Assembly (NCBI GenBank): GCA_028683685.1 | Contig: JAQUHH010000004.1 | Coordinates: 1 to 24,702 of the forward strand | From: Bacteroidales bacterium | GTDB taxonomy: Bacteria > Bacteroidota > Bacteroidia > Bacteroidales > WCHB1-69 | Reading direction: 5' to 3' | DNA length: 24,702 nucleotides | Shown here: positions 15,162 to 22,280 of the stretch, in pieces | Layout: each line of letters starts with the position of its first letter | Numbering within the stretch: the first letter of the stretch is position 1 | Translations under genes and position numbers: made by a program | Notes under the pieces: generated by a model | What the model was told of the DNA's origin: nothing | The model's input: the letters and a program-made list of their open reading frames with translations, nothing else | Database searches by the model: none

Positions 15162-16445
15162 ATGAATATGGCAAAAGAGAAAAAAAGTTTTTCAAAGAAT
15201 TTTTGGACCGTTATTGGAATGGAATTTTTTGAAAGAGGTTCATATTATGGCGTAATGTCTATATTTTCCGTGTATCTTGTAATGCAAACTTCCGAAGGAG
15301 GTTTGGGTTTTTCTAAAGAGAGTGTGGGATTAATCAAATCAATTATCACCCCTTTACTATACATCCTTCCCATTTTGTCAGGTGCTTTAGCCGACCGATA
15401 TGGGTATAGAAAAACCCTGTTTTTTGCTTTTGTGGTGATGAGTTTGGGATATTTTTTTGCTGGACTTTCTACTACTTATATTTCTGTTTTTGCAAGTATG
15501 ACGCTTTTGTCGGTTGGTGCAGGTTTTTTTAAACCACTTATTTCAGGAACCATTGCTCGAGAAACGAACCCTCAAAACAGTTCTTTGGGTTTTGGAATAT
15601 ATTATTGGTCGATTAATCTAGGTGCATTTATCTTTCCATTAATCCTCATTCCATATCTGAAAAGTTTTTCTTATACCTATATTTTTTTTATGGCGGCAAT
15701 TGTTACGGGAAGTTTGCTCTTTCTAAATTTCTTTGCCTACAAAGAACCTCCTAAGCCTCAAACGCAAAAGAGTATTTCAAGAGTTTTAAAAGAAATCGTT
15801 CTTGTTTTAAAAGATTTCCGTTTTATTACGATGATTTTAATTTACTCTTGTTTCTGGATTTTATATTTTCAAATGTTTGATTCTGTTTTGTGGTATCTAA
15901 AAGAATATTTGGACATGACAGCTGTAAATCAGAGTGTTAATAGCTTTTTGTCGCTTTTTGTGAGCAATCCAGATTGGAAATTCGAAGCTGAACATGTAAC
16001 GGTTGTGAATGCTGGAGCTATTATTTTGCTTCAGTTGCTCATTTCAGCTATTGTACGTGGTTTTAAACCACTTCCAACCATGATTGGGGGTATTTTGATT
16101 GGAACTGCAGGAATTTCAATGTTGGCATTTTCCATGAGCCCTTGGGTGTTTATTTGTGGATTGTTTGTTTTTTCAATTGGTGAAATGACAGCTCATCCCA
16201 AGTTTATAGCATATATAGGTGAAATTGCTCCTCCCGATAAAAAAGCACTTTATCTTGGATATTCTTTTTTATACGGTGTTATTGGCAGTGGAGTGGGTGG
16301 TATTTTAGGAGCTACTTTATATGTTCAAATTATTGAAAAACAAGGGAATCCACCACTTTTTTGGATGATTTTTGGTGCTATTGGACTATTTACTATTGTT
16401 GGGTTAATTATTTATGACCGCTTTATTGCTATAAAATCAAAATAG
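15162..16445 (+). CDS. POT/PTR2-like major facilitator superfamily transporter
   Basis: This 427-residue membrane protein has about 12 hydrophobic segments. Near the N-terminus, GMEFFERGSYYGVMSIFSVYL (residues ~19-39) matches the E-x-x-E-R-x-x-Y-Y-G helix 1 motif of proton-dependent oligopeptide transporters. ADRYGYRKTL (~79-88) is the MFS loop 2-3 motif, and AGFFKPLISGTIAR followed by YYWSINLGAFIFPLI corresponds to the POT signature around helices 4-5. A longer soluble loop (~240-270) sits in the middle. The substrate is uncertain: the family takes up di- and tripeptides with protons, but outlying members carry other compounds. Start at 15162 or Met3 (15168) cannot be separated. It is cotranscribed with the EEP gene. 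Confidence 0.87.
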   Translation: MNMAKEKKSFSKNFWTVIGMEFFERGSYYGVMSIFSVYLVMQTSEGGLGFSKESVGLIKSIITPLLYILPILSGALADRYGYRKTLFFAFVVMSLGYFFAGLSTTYISVFASMTLLSVGAGFFKPLISGTIARETNPQNSSLGFGIYYWSINLGAFIFPLILIPYLKSFSYTYIFFMAAIVTGSLLFLNFFAYKEPPKPQTQKSISRVLKEIVLVLKDFRFITMILIYSCFWILYFQMFDSVLWYLKEYLDMTAVNQSVNSFLSLFVSNPDWKFEAEHVTVVNAGAIILLQLLISAIVRGFKPLPTMIGGILIGTAGISMLAFSMSPWVFICGLFVFSIGEMTAHPKFIAYIGEIAPPDKKALYLGYSFLYGVIGSGVGGILGATLYVQIIEKQGNPPLFWMIFGAIGLFTIVGLIIYDRFIAIKSK

Positions 16446-16455
16446 TTTTTTAGTC

Positions 16456-16788
16456 ATGAATTGGAAAATATTTGGACTTATTTGGAATCTCTTATCAGTA
16501 TTTATCTGGATCGTGATTTTATATTTTATTAGTGATGTTTTAAATTTTTACTTTTCTATTGCTGAAAGTGATTTGGTGATGCGTTTTCAAAATTATGTTT
16601 CTGTTTTTTTTAATTTTTTTGTCGTGCTAATGATTTTTCTCAATATTGTTACAGCCATTTTAGCGACCAAAACAGAACGAAAAAAATCAATATTATGGTT
16701 GATTGGTTTGTCCTATTTTCAGTTTATGTTGATAATGAGTTTTGCTATCGTAATTGTTTTGTATACCCTTGTTGGATATTATTGGTGA
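16456..16788 (+). CDS. Small integral membrane protein, three transmembrane segments
   Basis: This 110-residue protein is almost wholly hydrophobic, with helices at about residues 5-30 (IFGLIWNLLSVFIWIVILYFI), 46-70 (YVSVFFNFFVVLMIFLNIVTAIL) and 80-108 (LWLIGLSYFQFMLIMSFAIVIVLYTL). A basic cytoplasmic-type loop KTERKK separates helices 2 and 3. It starts 10 nt after the transporter stop, so it is probably the last gene of that operon. No family is recognised. Possible roles, such as a transporter accessory protein, are inference only. Confidence 0.65.
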   Translation: MNWKIFGLIWNLLSVFIWIVILYFISDVLNFYFSIAESDLVMRFQNYVSVFFNFFVVLMIFLNIVTAILATKTERKKSILWLIGLSYFQFMLIMSFAIVIVLYTLVGYYW

Positions 16789-16924
16789 TTTGTTTTGCAA
16801 ATAATCTTATTCATTTTTATATTTATGAAACGGATATAAGTCCTTGTTTATCAGAATTAAAGAATGTTTAAAATATATTATTATGGTAAATTTATAGTTT
16901 TGTTGCATAAAAAGAAAGGAAGTG

Positions 16925-16955
16925 TTTTTGATTATAAAACAATTTTCTATATTTG
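16925..16955 (+). promoter_or_regulatory. Sigma-ABfr-type promoter for tatD-like/tcdA
   Basis: TTTTTG (16925-16930), a 17-nt spacer and TATATTTG (16948-16955, followed by CAC) match both consensus elements. It lies 24 nt upstream of the TatD-family ATG at 16980. Confidence 0.7.
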
Positions 16956-16979
16956 CACAAATTATTATAAATAGTAAAA

Positions 16980-17639
16980 ATGTTTTCGTCAGAAGAATTT
17001 ATCAATATTCACACGCATTCGTTACAAACGAATCCTTCCGTATCCCAAATATGCAGTCACTCCTTGAATGGAAATCTTCCTTCAGAAGGTTTTTTCAGTC
17101 TTGGTATGCATCCGTGGCATATAGAAGAAAACAAATTAGAAACGGTACTAAGTTTGCTTATGCAATTTGTGACTCGTCCCAATGTAATTGCTATTGGAGA
17201 AATTGGTCTTGATAGAGTCATTGAAACAAAATATGAATTGCAAGAGACGTTTTTTAAAGCTCAATTGACTGTTTCAGAGTATTTTAAAAAGCCTGTTATT
17301 ATTCATAGTGTAAAAGCGCATTCAGATATTTTGTTTATTCGTAAAAGTGGCTCTTACAAAATGCCATGGATTATTCATGGATTTAATGCCAATAAAAATA
17401 CAGCCGATCAGCTTATTAAAGCGAATATATATTTGTCTTTTGGAGAAGCTCTTTTGAATGAAAAATCGAAAGCTATTGAAGTTTTTCCGTTAATTCCGAC
17501 TAAACAGATTTTTTTGGAAACAGATGAGAGTTCTCACTCAATAGAGGAAATATACGAAAAAGCAGCTTTTCTTAAAAAAATGACAGTAGAGCAGTTGAAA
17601 CAAAAAATTGCGGATAATTTTCAAACTTGTTTTAAATAA
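16980..17639 (+). CDS. TatD-family metal-dependent hydrolase (probable DNase/exonuclease)
   Basis: This 219-residue TIM-barrel amidohydrolase-type protein has the family's metal ligands in order: H11 and H13 (NIHTHS), GMHPWH (42-47), E74 (IGEIGLDR), H109 (IIHS), H133 (IIHGF) and D182 (LETDES). Characterised TatD proteins are Mg2+-dependent 3'-5' exonucleases/DNases; activity here is assumed from the family. At 219 residues it is shorter than the usual ~255-265, and the region between the HTH and GMHP motifs is compressed. The stop TAA shares its last A with the tcdA ATG (TAATG), so the two are translationally coupled. A strong promoter precedes it. Confidence 0.88.
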   Translation: MFSSEEFINIHTHSLQTNPSVSQICSHSLNGNLPSEGFFSLGMHPWHIEENKLETVLSLLMQFVTRPNVIAIGEIGLDRVIETKYELQETFFKAQLTVSEYFKKPVIIHSVKAHSDILFIRKSGSYKMPWIIHGFNANKNTADQLIKANIYLSFGEALLNEKSKAIEVFPLIPTKQIFLETDESSHSIEEIYEKAAFLKKMTVEQLKQKIADNFQTCFK

Positions 17640-18373
17640 TGTCAGAAGAACCTTGGGATTCCCGAACAGTATTAATGTTGGGAGAAGAAAAGATGGAGCG
17701 TCTTCGGAAAGCCCATGTCTTGGTTGCCGGTTTGGGAGGAGTAGGAGCCTACGCTGCAGAAATGTTATGCAGGGTCGGAATTGGGCAAATCACGATGTTT
17801 GATGGCGATACCATTTCTGTAACAAATAGAAATCGTCAACTGCCCGCAATGATTAGTACGATTGGGAAACCAAAAGCAGAGTTGATAAAAGAGCGTCTTC
17901 TTGATATAAATCCTGACATTAAACTCAATACCATTCAGAAATATTGCAAAGACGACGAGCTGAAAAAAATCATCGACGAGGCTTCGTATGATTATGTTTT
18001 GGATGCGATTGATACGCTGTCGCCCAAAGTTTTTTTGATTTATCATGCTTTGCAAAACAATCTTAAAGTGGTAAGTTCTATGGGAGCGGGCGGTAAACTT
18101 GACCCGTCTTTAATTCGAGTGGCCGATATTGCAGATACGTATCAATGCAAATTAGCGCTTTTTATGCGGAAACGTTTGCACAAATTAGGAGTTCGAACCG
18201 GATTTAAGACCATTTTTTCACCCGAAATTGTGCCCAAAGAGTGTGTGGTCATAAATGAAGTTCAGGAGCAAAATAAGTTGACAACCGTAGGAACAATTTC
18301 TTATATGCCTGCTATGTTTGGATGCTTTGCAGCATCGGTTGTAATTCGAGATTTAATTGAACCCTCAAAATAA
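17639..18373 (+). CDS. tcdA: tRNA threonylcarbamoyladenosine dehydratase (TcdA)
   Basis: TcdA cyclises the tRNA A37 modification t6A to ct6A using ATP. The 244-residue E1-like protein has the adenylation-fold motifs: GLGGVGAYAAEML (31-43), the acidic strand end FDGDTISVTN (54-63), RNRQLPA with the family's conserved Arg and Gln (64-70), and DAIDTLSPKV. The SMGAGGKLDP stretch and IRVADIADTYQCKLALFMRKRL are typical of the YgdL/TcdA branch. No CxxC zinc pairs are seen, unlike MoeB/ThiF. The C-terminal half matches in length, so the protein is complete. It is the second gene of the TatD-tcdA pair, and its stop codon lies inside the start of the terminator stem. Confidence 0.92.
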   Translation: MSEEPWDSRTVLMLGEEKMERLRKAHVLVAGLGGVGAYAAEMLCRVGIGQITMFDGDTISVTNRNRQLPAMISTIGKPKAELIKERLLDINPDIKLNTIQKYCKDDELKKIIDEASYDYVLDAIDTLSPKVFLIYHALQNNLKVVSSMGAGGKLDPSLIRVADIADTYQCKLALFMRKRLHKLGVRTGFKTIFSPEIVPKECVVINEVQEQNKLTTVGTISYMPAMFGCFAASVVIRDLIEPSK

Positions 18374-18404
18374 AACCCCAAAGGAGGGTTCCTTCGGGGT
18401 TTTA
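18371..18404. terminator. Bidirectional terminator between tcdA and fhs
   Basis: AAAACCCC (18372-18379) pairs with GGGGTTTT (18396-18403), with an inner AAGGA/TCCTT stem and a small loop. It overlaps the tcdA stop codon, and the convergent fhs ends 25 nt later at 18429. T-tracts are short (4 nt) on both strands. Confidence 0.8.
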
Positions 18405-18428
18405 TGACAAGCAAATAAAAAAGATTTT

Positions 18429-20099
18429 TTATGCTAATCCGCTGATGTTTGAATCGTTATCAATGTCAATATGTTCAGAAGATGGAATTGATGGCAGTCC
18501 AGGCATTCTCATAATGTCTCCCGCAATGGGAATGATAAAACCGGCACCAGCAGCAAGTTCAACTTCTCGAATGCTGACGATAAATCCCTGAGGACGACCA
18601 AATAAAAGAGGATTGTCTGAAAGCGATTTTTGAGTCTTTGCAATGCAAATGGGAAGATTCCCAAATCCTAAGTTTTCAATATTTTGTATTGTTTTTTTGG
18701 CAGCAAGTGAATATTCAACATCGGCAGCTCCATACATTTTTTGAGCAATAGTTTTGATTTTATCTTTTATAGGACTGTTAAAATCGTATAATGGCTGAAA
18801 ACAATTATGGCATTTTATAGCTTCTTCAACGACCAATTCAGCAAGTTTTATGGCACCGTCTCCGCCTTTTGCCCAACCATCAGTGATGGCAACTTTTACG
18901 CCTTGGTCTTGACAATGTTTTTTAATGGCAGCCAATTCCTCATCCGTGTCGCTCGTAAAACGATTGATAGCAACTACTGGATTAAGATTGAAGTGACGCA
19001 TGTTTTCAATATGTTTATCTAAATTTGGTAAACCATTAATAATAGCTCCTAAATTAGCTTCATTTAAGTCTTTTACTTTCACTCCTCCATGATATTTTAT
19101 CGCTCTGACTGTAGCAACAATAACTGCAGTGTTTGGGGAGAGATTTCCGTATTGTGCTTTGATGTCTAAGAATTTTTCGGCTCCCAATTCAGAGGCAAAA
19201 CCAGCTTCTGTTACGACATATTCCGAAAGAGAAAGTGCTACTTTGGTGGCAATCAATGAGTTGGTTCCTTGTGCAATGTTTGCAAACGGTCCTCCATGAA
19301 TGATGGCCGGAGTATTTTCCATGGTTTGAACCAAGTTGGGTTTTATAGCTTCTTTTAAAAGTGAAGCCATGGCTCCTTGAGCCTTTAAGTCTCGAGCAAA
19401 AATAGGTTTTTTATCAAAAGTATACCCGATAAAAATATTGCCTAATTTTATTTTTAAATCTTCAATACTAGTTGCCAAACAAATAATGGCCATTATTTCA
19501 GAGGCAGCTGTAATATCGAAACCGCTTTGTCGGGGAATGCCTCCTGCAAGTCCACCCAATCCTATTGTGATATTTCTTAAGGAACGATCGTTCATGTCAA
19601 TAACGCGTTTCCAAACAATGGTTCTAGGGTCAATATTTAAATTGTGGTTTTTGTTTTGTAGATTGTTATCAATTAATGCAGCAAGAAGATTGTGTGCTTT
19701 TTCAATGGCTCCTATATCACCAGTAAAATGTAAGTTGATATCTTCCATCGGAAGAACTTGTGACATCCCTCCACCAGCAGCTCCGCCTTTTATTCCAAAT
19801 ACAGGTCCTAAAGAAGGTTCACGAAGAACTACGGTCGCTTGTTTCCCAATTTTATTAAGTCCCTGTGCCAAAGCGATGGAGGTGGTTGTTTTCCCTTCTC
19901 CCGCTGGGGTGGGAGTAATCGCTGTTACTAAAATCAATTTTGATTTTTTTACTTTGTTCTCATCTATATATTTTAGTGGAATTTTGGCTTTGTATTTACC
20001 ATATAGATCTAGGTCATCTATGTCGATTTTAAGCAGTTTTGCAATTTCATTAATATGAAGCATGGTTGCTTCTTTTGCCAATTGAATGTCAGATTTCAT
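18429..20099 (-). CDS. fhs: Formate-tetrahydrofolate ligase
   Basis: Fhs makes 10-formyl-THF from formate, THF and ATP, supplying one-carbon units for purines and formyl-Met. From the chosen start (ATG 20097-20099) the protein has 556 residues, the usual family length. The P-loop TPAGEGKTTTS is near residue 64, followed by PSLGPVFGIKGGAAGGG, LPMEDINLHFTGD, ERSLRNI-like NDRSLRNITIGLGG, the GFDITAASE block, and VVAINRFTSDTDEE with the conserved KGGDGA. An upstream in-frame ATG at 20115-20117 adds six residues (MKNNKL) not typical of the family. It lies 42-59 nt downstream of the AAC(3)-like gene on the same strand. The organism can thus assimilate formate or feed purine synthesis. Confidence 0.96.
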   Translation of the reverse strand: MKSDIQLAKEATMLHINEIAKLLKIDIDDLDLYGKYKAKIPLKYIDENKVKKSKLILVTAITPTPAGEGKTTTSIALAQGLNKIGKQATVVLREPSLGPVFGIKGGAAGGGMSQVLPMEDINLHFTGDIGAIEKAHNLLAALIDNNLQNKNHNLNIDPRTIVWKRVIDMNDRSLRNITIGLGGLAGGIPRQSGFDITAASEIMAIICLATSIEDLKIKLGNIFIGYTFDKKPIFARDLKAQGAMASLLKEAIKPNLVQTMENTPAIIHGGPFANIAQGTNSLIATKVALSLSEYVVTEAGFASELGAEKFLDIKAQYGNLSPNTAVIVATVRAIKYHGGVKVKDLNEANLGAIINGLPNLDKHIENMRHFNLNPVVAINRFTSDTDEELAAIKKHCQDQGVKVAITDGWAKGGDGAIKLAELVVEEAIKCHNCFQPLYDFNSPIKDKIKTIAQKMYGAADVEYSLAAKKTIQNIENLGFGNLPICIAKTQKSLSDNPLLFGRPQGFIVSIREVELAAGAGFIIPIAGDIMRMPGLPSIPSSEHIDIDNDSNISGLA

Positions 20100-20158
20100 A
20101 AGTTTATTATTTTTCATTTGTATTACTAACAGATATAAAACAAAATTGTTTGAAATTA

Positions 20159-20968
20159 TTATTTACGGCTTAAAATTTGCTTGGCCGTACATCTGAAATA
20201 CTCGTAGAAGCTAAATTTATGTACATTTCTAGCTTTGTTTAGTGCAATGTCTTCAGAAATAAAATCATATAATTCATTGTAATTGGCAAATTTTATTGTG
20301 CTGTTTAGCCATGAATGGGATTTAAGAATATCTCTTTTTTCCAACTGATTTTCCAATTGATGAAAATTGCATACATACCCTTTTTTTCGGGTGAAAAATT
20401 GATGAGTAATGAGGCTTTCTTCGCCTGTATTAAAAGTATAATGTATTTGATGGGCTTTGAATTTTCGATATTTTATTTTTAGTTTCTCTTCGCAATAATG
20501 AACAAATGTAAAGCTGTCTTGTAATGTCACATCAATAAAAATAGCTTTAGCATTGAGTTTGTGTAGTATTGCAAAGCCAGAATCGGTTCCAAAAGTTGAT
20601 TGATTGTTCAGATTAGCAAAGTTTTCTTTCTGAACTCCAGCAACAAAAAATGAATGAAAAGGATCGCTGGTTCGGATGAATTCAGGACGTTTAAAACATG
20701 CCATAGAAAGTGCTCCTGTGTTGGGTTTTGAATGTCGAATATCAAAACAATCTCCAGATTTTAAATCATCGGTGTAAGCTGGAATTACTAGGGTTCCATT
20801 GGGGAGTTGAGCGAGTAAGGCATCTATGAGTAAATTGGCTGAAAATTTAATTTTTTGTTGGTGACAGGCCAAAGCTAGTTTGAATAAGTCAGAAGACACA
20901 AATACAGTGTCTTCGCTGGTGATTGGAAGCTCTTTTACAAAATCTATAAGGCTTAAGTCGCTTTTCAT
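20159..20968 (-). CDS. AAC(3)-family N-acetyltransferase-like protein
   Basis: This 269-residue protein has the AAC(3) (antibiotic N-acetyltransferase/YokD-like) layout: DTVFVSSDL (20-28), the LIDALLAQLPNGTLVIPAYTDD block (47-68), FDIRHSKPNTGALSMACFKRPEFIRTSDPFHSFFVAGV (75-111) and SFTFVHYCEEKLKIKYR (152-168). The conserved His-Glu of the 'H-x-x-E' segment (H157, E160) is kept. The usual 'S-x-HP-x-x-S' segment reads SDPFHS here, with Asp102 before Pro103 in place of His. In Bacteroidota such proteins often act on sugars or cell-surface glycans rather than aminoglycosides, so this should not be called a resistance gene. It starts 1 nt after the toroid gene ends. Confidence 0.8.
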   Translation of the reverse strand: MKSDLSLIDFVKELPITSEDTVFVSSDLFKLALACHQQKIKFSANLLIDALLAQLPNGTLVIPAYTDDLKSGDCFDIRHSKPNTGALSMACFKRPEFIRTSDPFHSFFVAGVQKENFANLNNQSTFGTDSGFAILHKLNAKAIFIDVTLQDSFTFVHYCEEKLKIKYRKFKAHQIHYTFNTGEESLITHQFFTRKKGYVCNFHQLENQLEKRDILKSHSWLNSTIKFANYNELYDFISEDIALNKARNVHKFSFYEYFRCTAKQILSRK

Positions 20969-20969
20969 T

Positions 20970-22184
20970 TTAAAGCGTATGTTTAAGGATTTGAAGTTCC
21001 ATCATAATGCTGTCAACAAGGTATTTTGATGCCCAATTGGGGAAAGAAAAAGGTTCATATTTTCCCCAAAAAGGGAATGTCCCTGCAATTCCTCCGTTGA
21101 TATTGCCAAAACGAGCATCGTCAAATTGAAGCCAAACGAGTTGGTTGTTAATGGATTGGGCTGCTTTAAAATAGCCATCTTCGGGGTACAAATGATGAAG
21201 TTTCATCCAGATTACTGCCAATTGAGCATATCCCGTTAGTATTGGAAATTCATAGCCGTTCCAGTTTTTGTCAAATCTTCCTTTTAAAACAGAGTGTTGA
21301 TTGTAGTTGCTCAACAAAGCATCGGCTGCCCTTTTACCGGCTTGGATGTACCTGGGTTCATCCAGTAGATTCCCAGCTTCAATTAGACCGTCAATGGTAT
21401 AGCAAATGGTGTGTAAAATGGGCCTGTCGTTATGTTTTATGGTATTGTCACAATCGTTAAACCATCCGTTTTCTTCTTGCTTATGATCAACAATCCAATC
21501 TAAGTTTTTGATGGCTGCATTTTTATATTTGTCGTCTTTTGTAAATCCAGATAAGTGAATCAAAGGAACGTCTACGTAACTATCGTAAACTCGAGCTACG
21601 CCCATAAAAGCATTTTTAATCCACATTCCTTCTGCTTCTTGAATTTCAACAAGCCAATCACCAGCTTTGATGGCAGCATCTAAATATTTTTGTTCATCTG
21701 TTTCACAATGTACAGAAAGCAATCCTCTAATGATTTGGCCTGTATTAAAAACAACTTCATTTTTATTGTCTTCCATGGTCTCACCTTGCCAACCACCACT
21801 CGGTTTCTGAATGCTTAAAAGCCAATCAGCTGCTCGCAAACAGCAATTTCTAATTTCATTTTCTTTTTTTAAATGGCTGTATTTTATTAGCGTTTCAATA
21901 ATGTATCCAGTAGTTTCTGGATAGGAGGTGGTCCATTTTTTGCCTAGGCGGTAGGATCCAAAGCCATAGTCAATCATATAATATTGACTTCTTAATAGCC
22001 ATTCAACAGCAATGTAAAGTGCTGTAACGTGATCATTTGTGTTTGGTTTTTGATCTTTGGCATTGACAAATGTTCGATGCCCAATAGTATACCTCTTCCA
22101 TTCGTAAGCTAAAACCATTCTGACTTTTTTATTGGTTAAAGTACGGAGTGAAAAGGCGGTATATCGTAAAATACTTTTAATCAT
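20970..22184 (-). CDS. Alpha/alpha-toroid protein, probable glycan-related
   Basis: This 404-residue protein has no signal peptide or clear transmembrane segment. It is built of repeated helical hairpins with short loops and Trp/Gly-rich turns: AVEWLLRSQ, GYIIETLIKYSHLKKE, AADWLLSIQKPSGGWQGE, NTGQIIRGLLSVHCET, AAIKAGDWLVEIQEAEGMW, AIKNLDWIVDHKQEENGWFND, LHTICYTIDGLIEAGNLL, ILTGYAQLAVIWMKLHHLY and INNQLVWLQFDDARFG. This is the pattern of six/seven-hairpin (alpha/alpha)-barrels such as terpenoid-cyclase, glycosyl-hydrolase or epimerase folds. Homologues in Bacteroidota often sit in polysaccharide loci, and some carry misleading annotations. The substrate cannot be read. A 1-nt gap links it to the AAC(3)-like gene. 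Confidence 0.72.
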   Translation of the reverse strand: MIKSILRYTAFSLRTLTNKKVRMVLAYEWKRYTIGHRTFVNAKDQKPNTNDHVTALYIAVEWLLRSQYYMIDYGFGSYRLGKKWTTSYPETTGYIIETLIKYSHLKKENEIRNCCLRAADWLLSIQKPSGGWQGETMEDNKNEVVFNTGQIIRGLLSVHCETDEQKYLDAAIKAGDWLVEIQEAEGMWIKNAFMGVARVYDSYVDVPLIHLSGFTKDDKYKNAAIKNLDWIVDHKQEENGWFNDCDNTIKHNDRPILHTICYTIDGLIEAGNLLDEPRYIQAGKRAADALLSNYNQHSVLKGRFDKNWNGYEFPILTGYAQLAVIWMKLHHLYPEDGYFKAAQSINNQLVWLQFDDARFGNINGGIAGTFPFWGKYEPFSFPNWASKYLVDSIMMELQILKHTL

Positions 22185-22230
22185 TTTTATTCAATAGAAC
22201 TTGCAAAATTAAACAAAAAGTCGATAAAAA

Positions 22231-22262
22231 AAACTGTCGTATATAAATGTATACGACAGTTT
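22231..22262 (-). terminator. Intrinsic terminator of the ADP-forming acyl-CoA synthetase gene
   Basis: AAACTGTCGTATA (22231-22243) pairs perfectly with TATACGACAGTTT (22250-22262) around a 6-nt loop. On the minus strand the stem is followed by a run of T, 18 nt after the stop codon at 22281. It separates this gene from the toroid/AAC(3)/fhs genes. Confidence 0.93.
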
Positions 22263-22280
22263 ATATAATTAGGGATTATT

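Noticed and set aside
16784..16812. Short ATTTG/CAAAT hairpin after the small membrane protein as a terminator
   Set aside because: Only 5 bp, A/T-rich, no firm T-tract; could be chance.
19438..20058. 206-codon plus-strand frame opposite fhs
   Set aside because: Antisense to highly conserved fhs sequence; the frame stays open as a by-product of the fhs codon pattern.
20159..20968. Aminoglycoside resistance gene
   Set aside because: The AAC(3) family includes many glycan or metabolite acetyltransferases, the HP motif is altered, and no mobile or resistance context is present.
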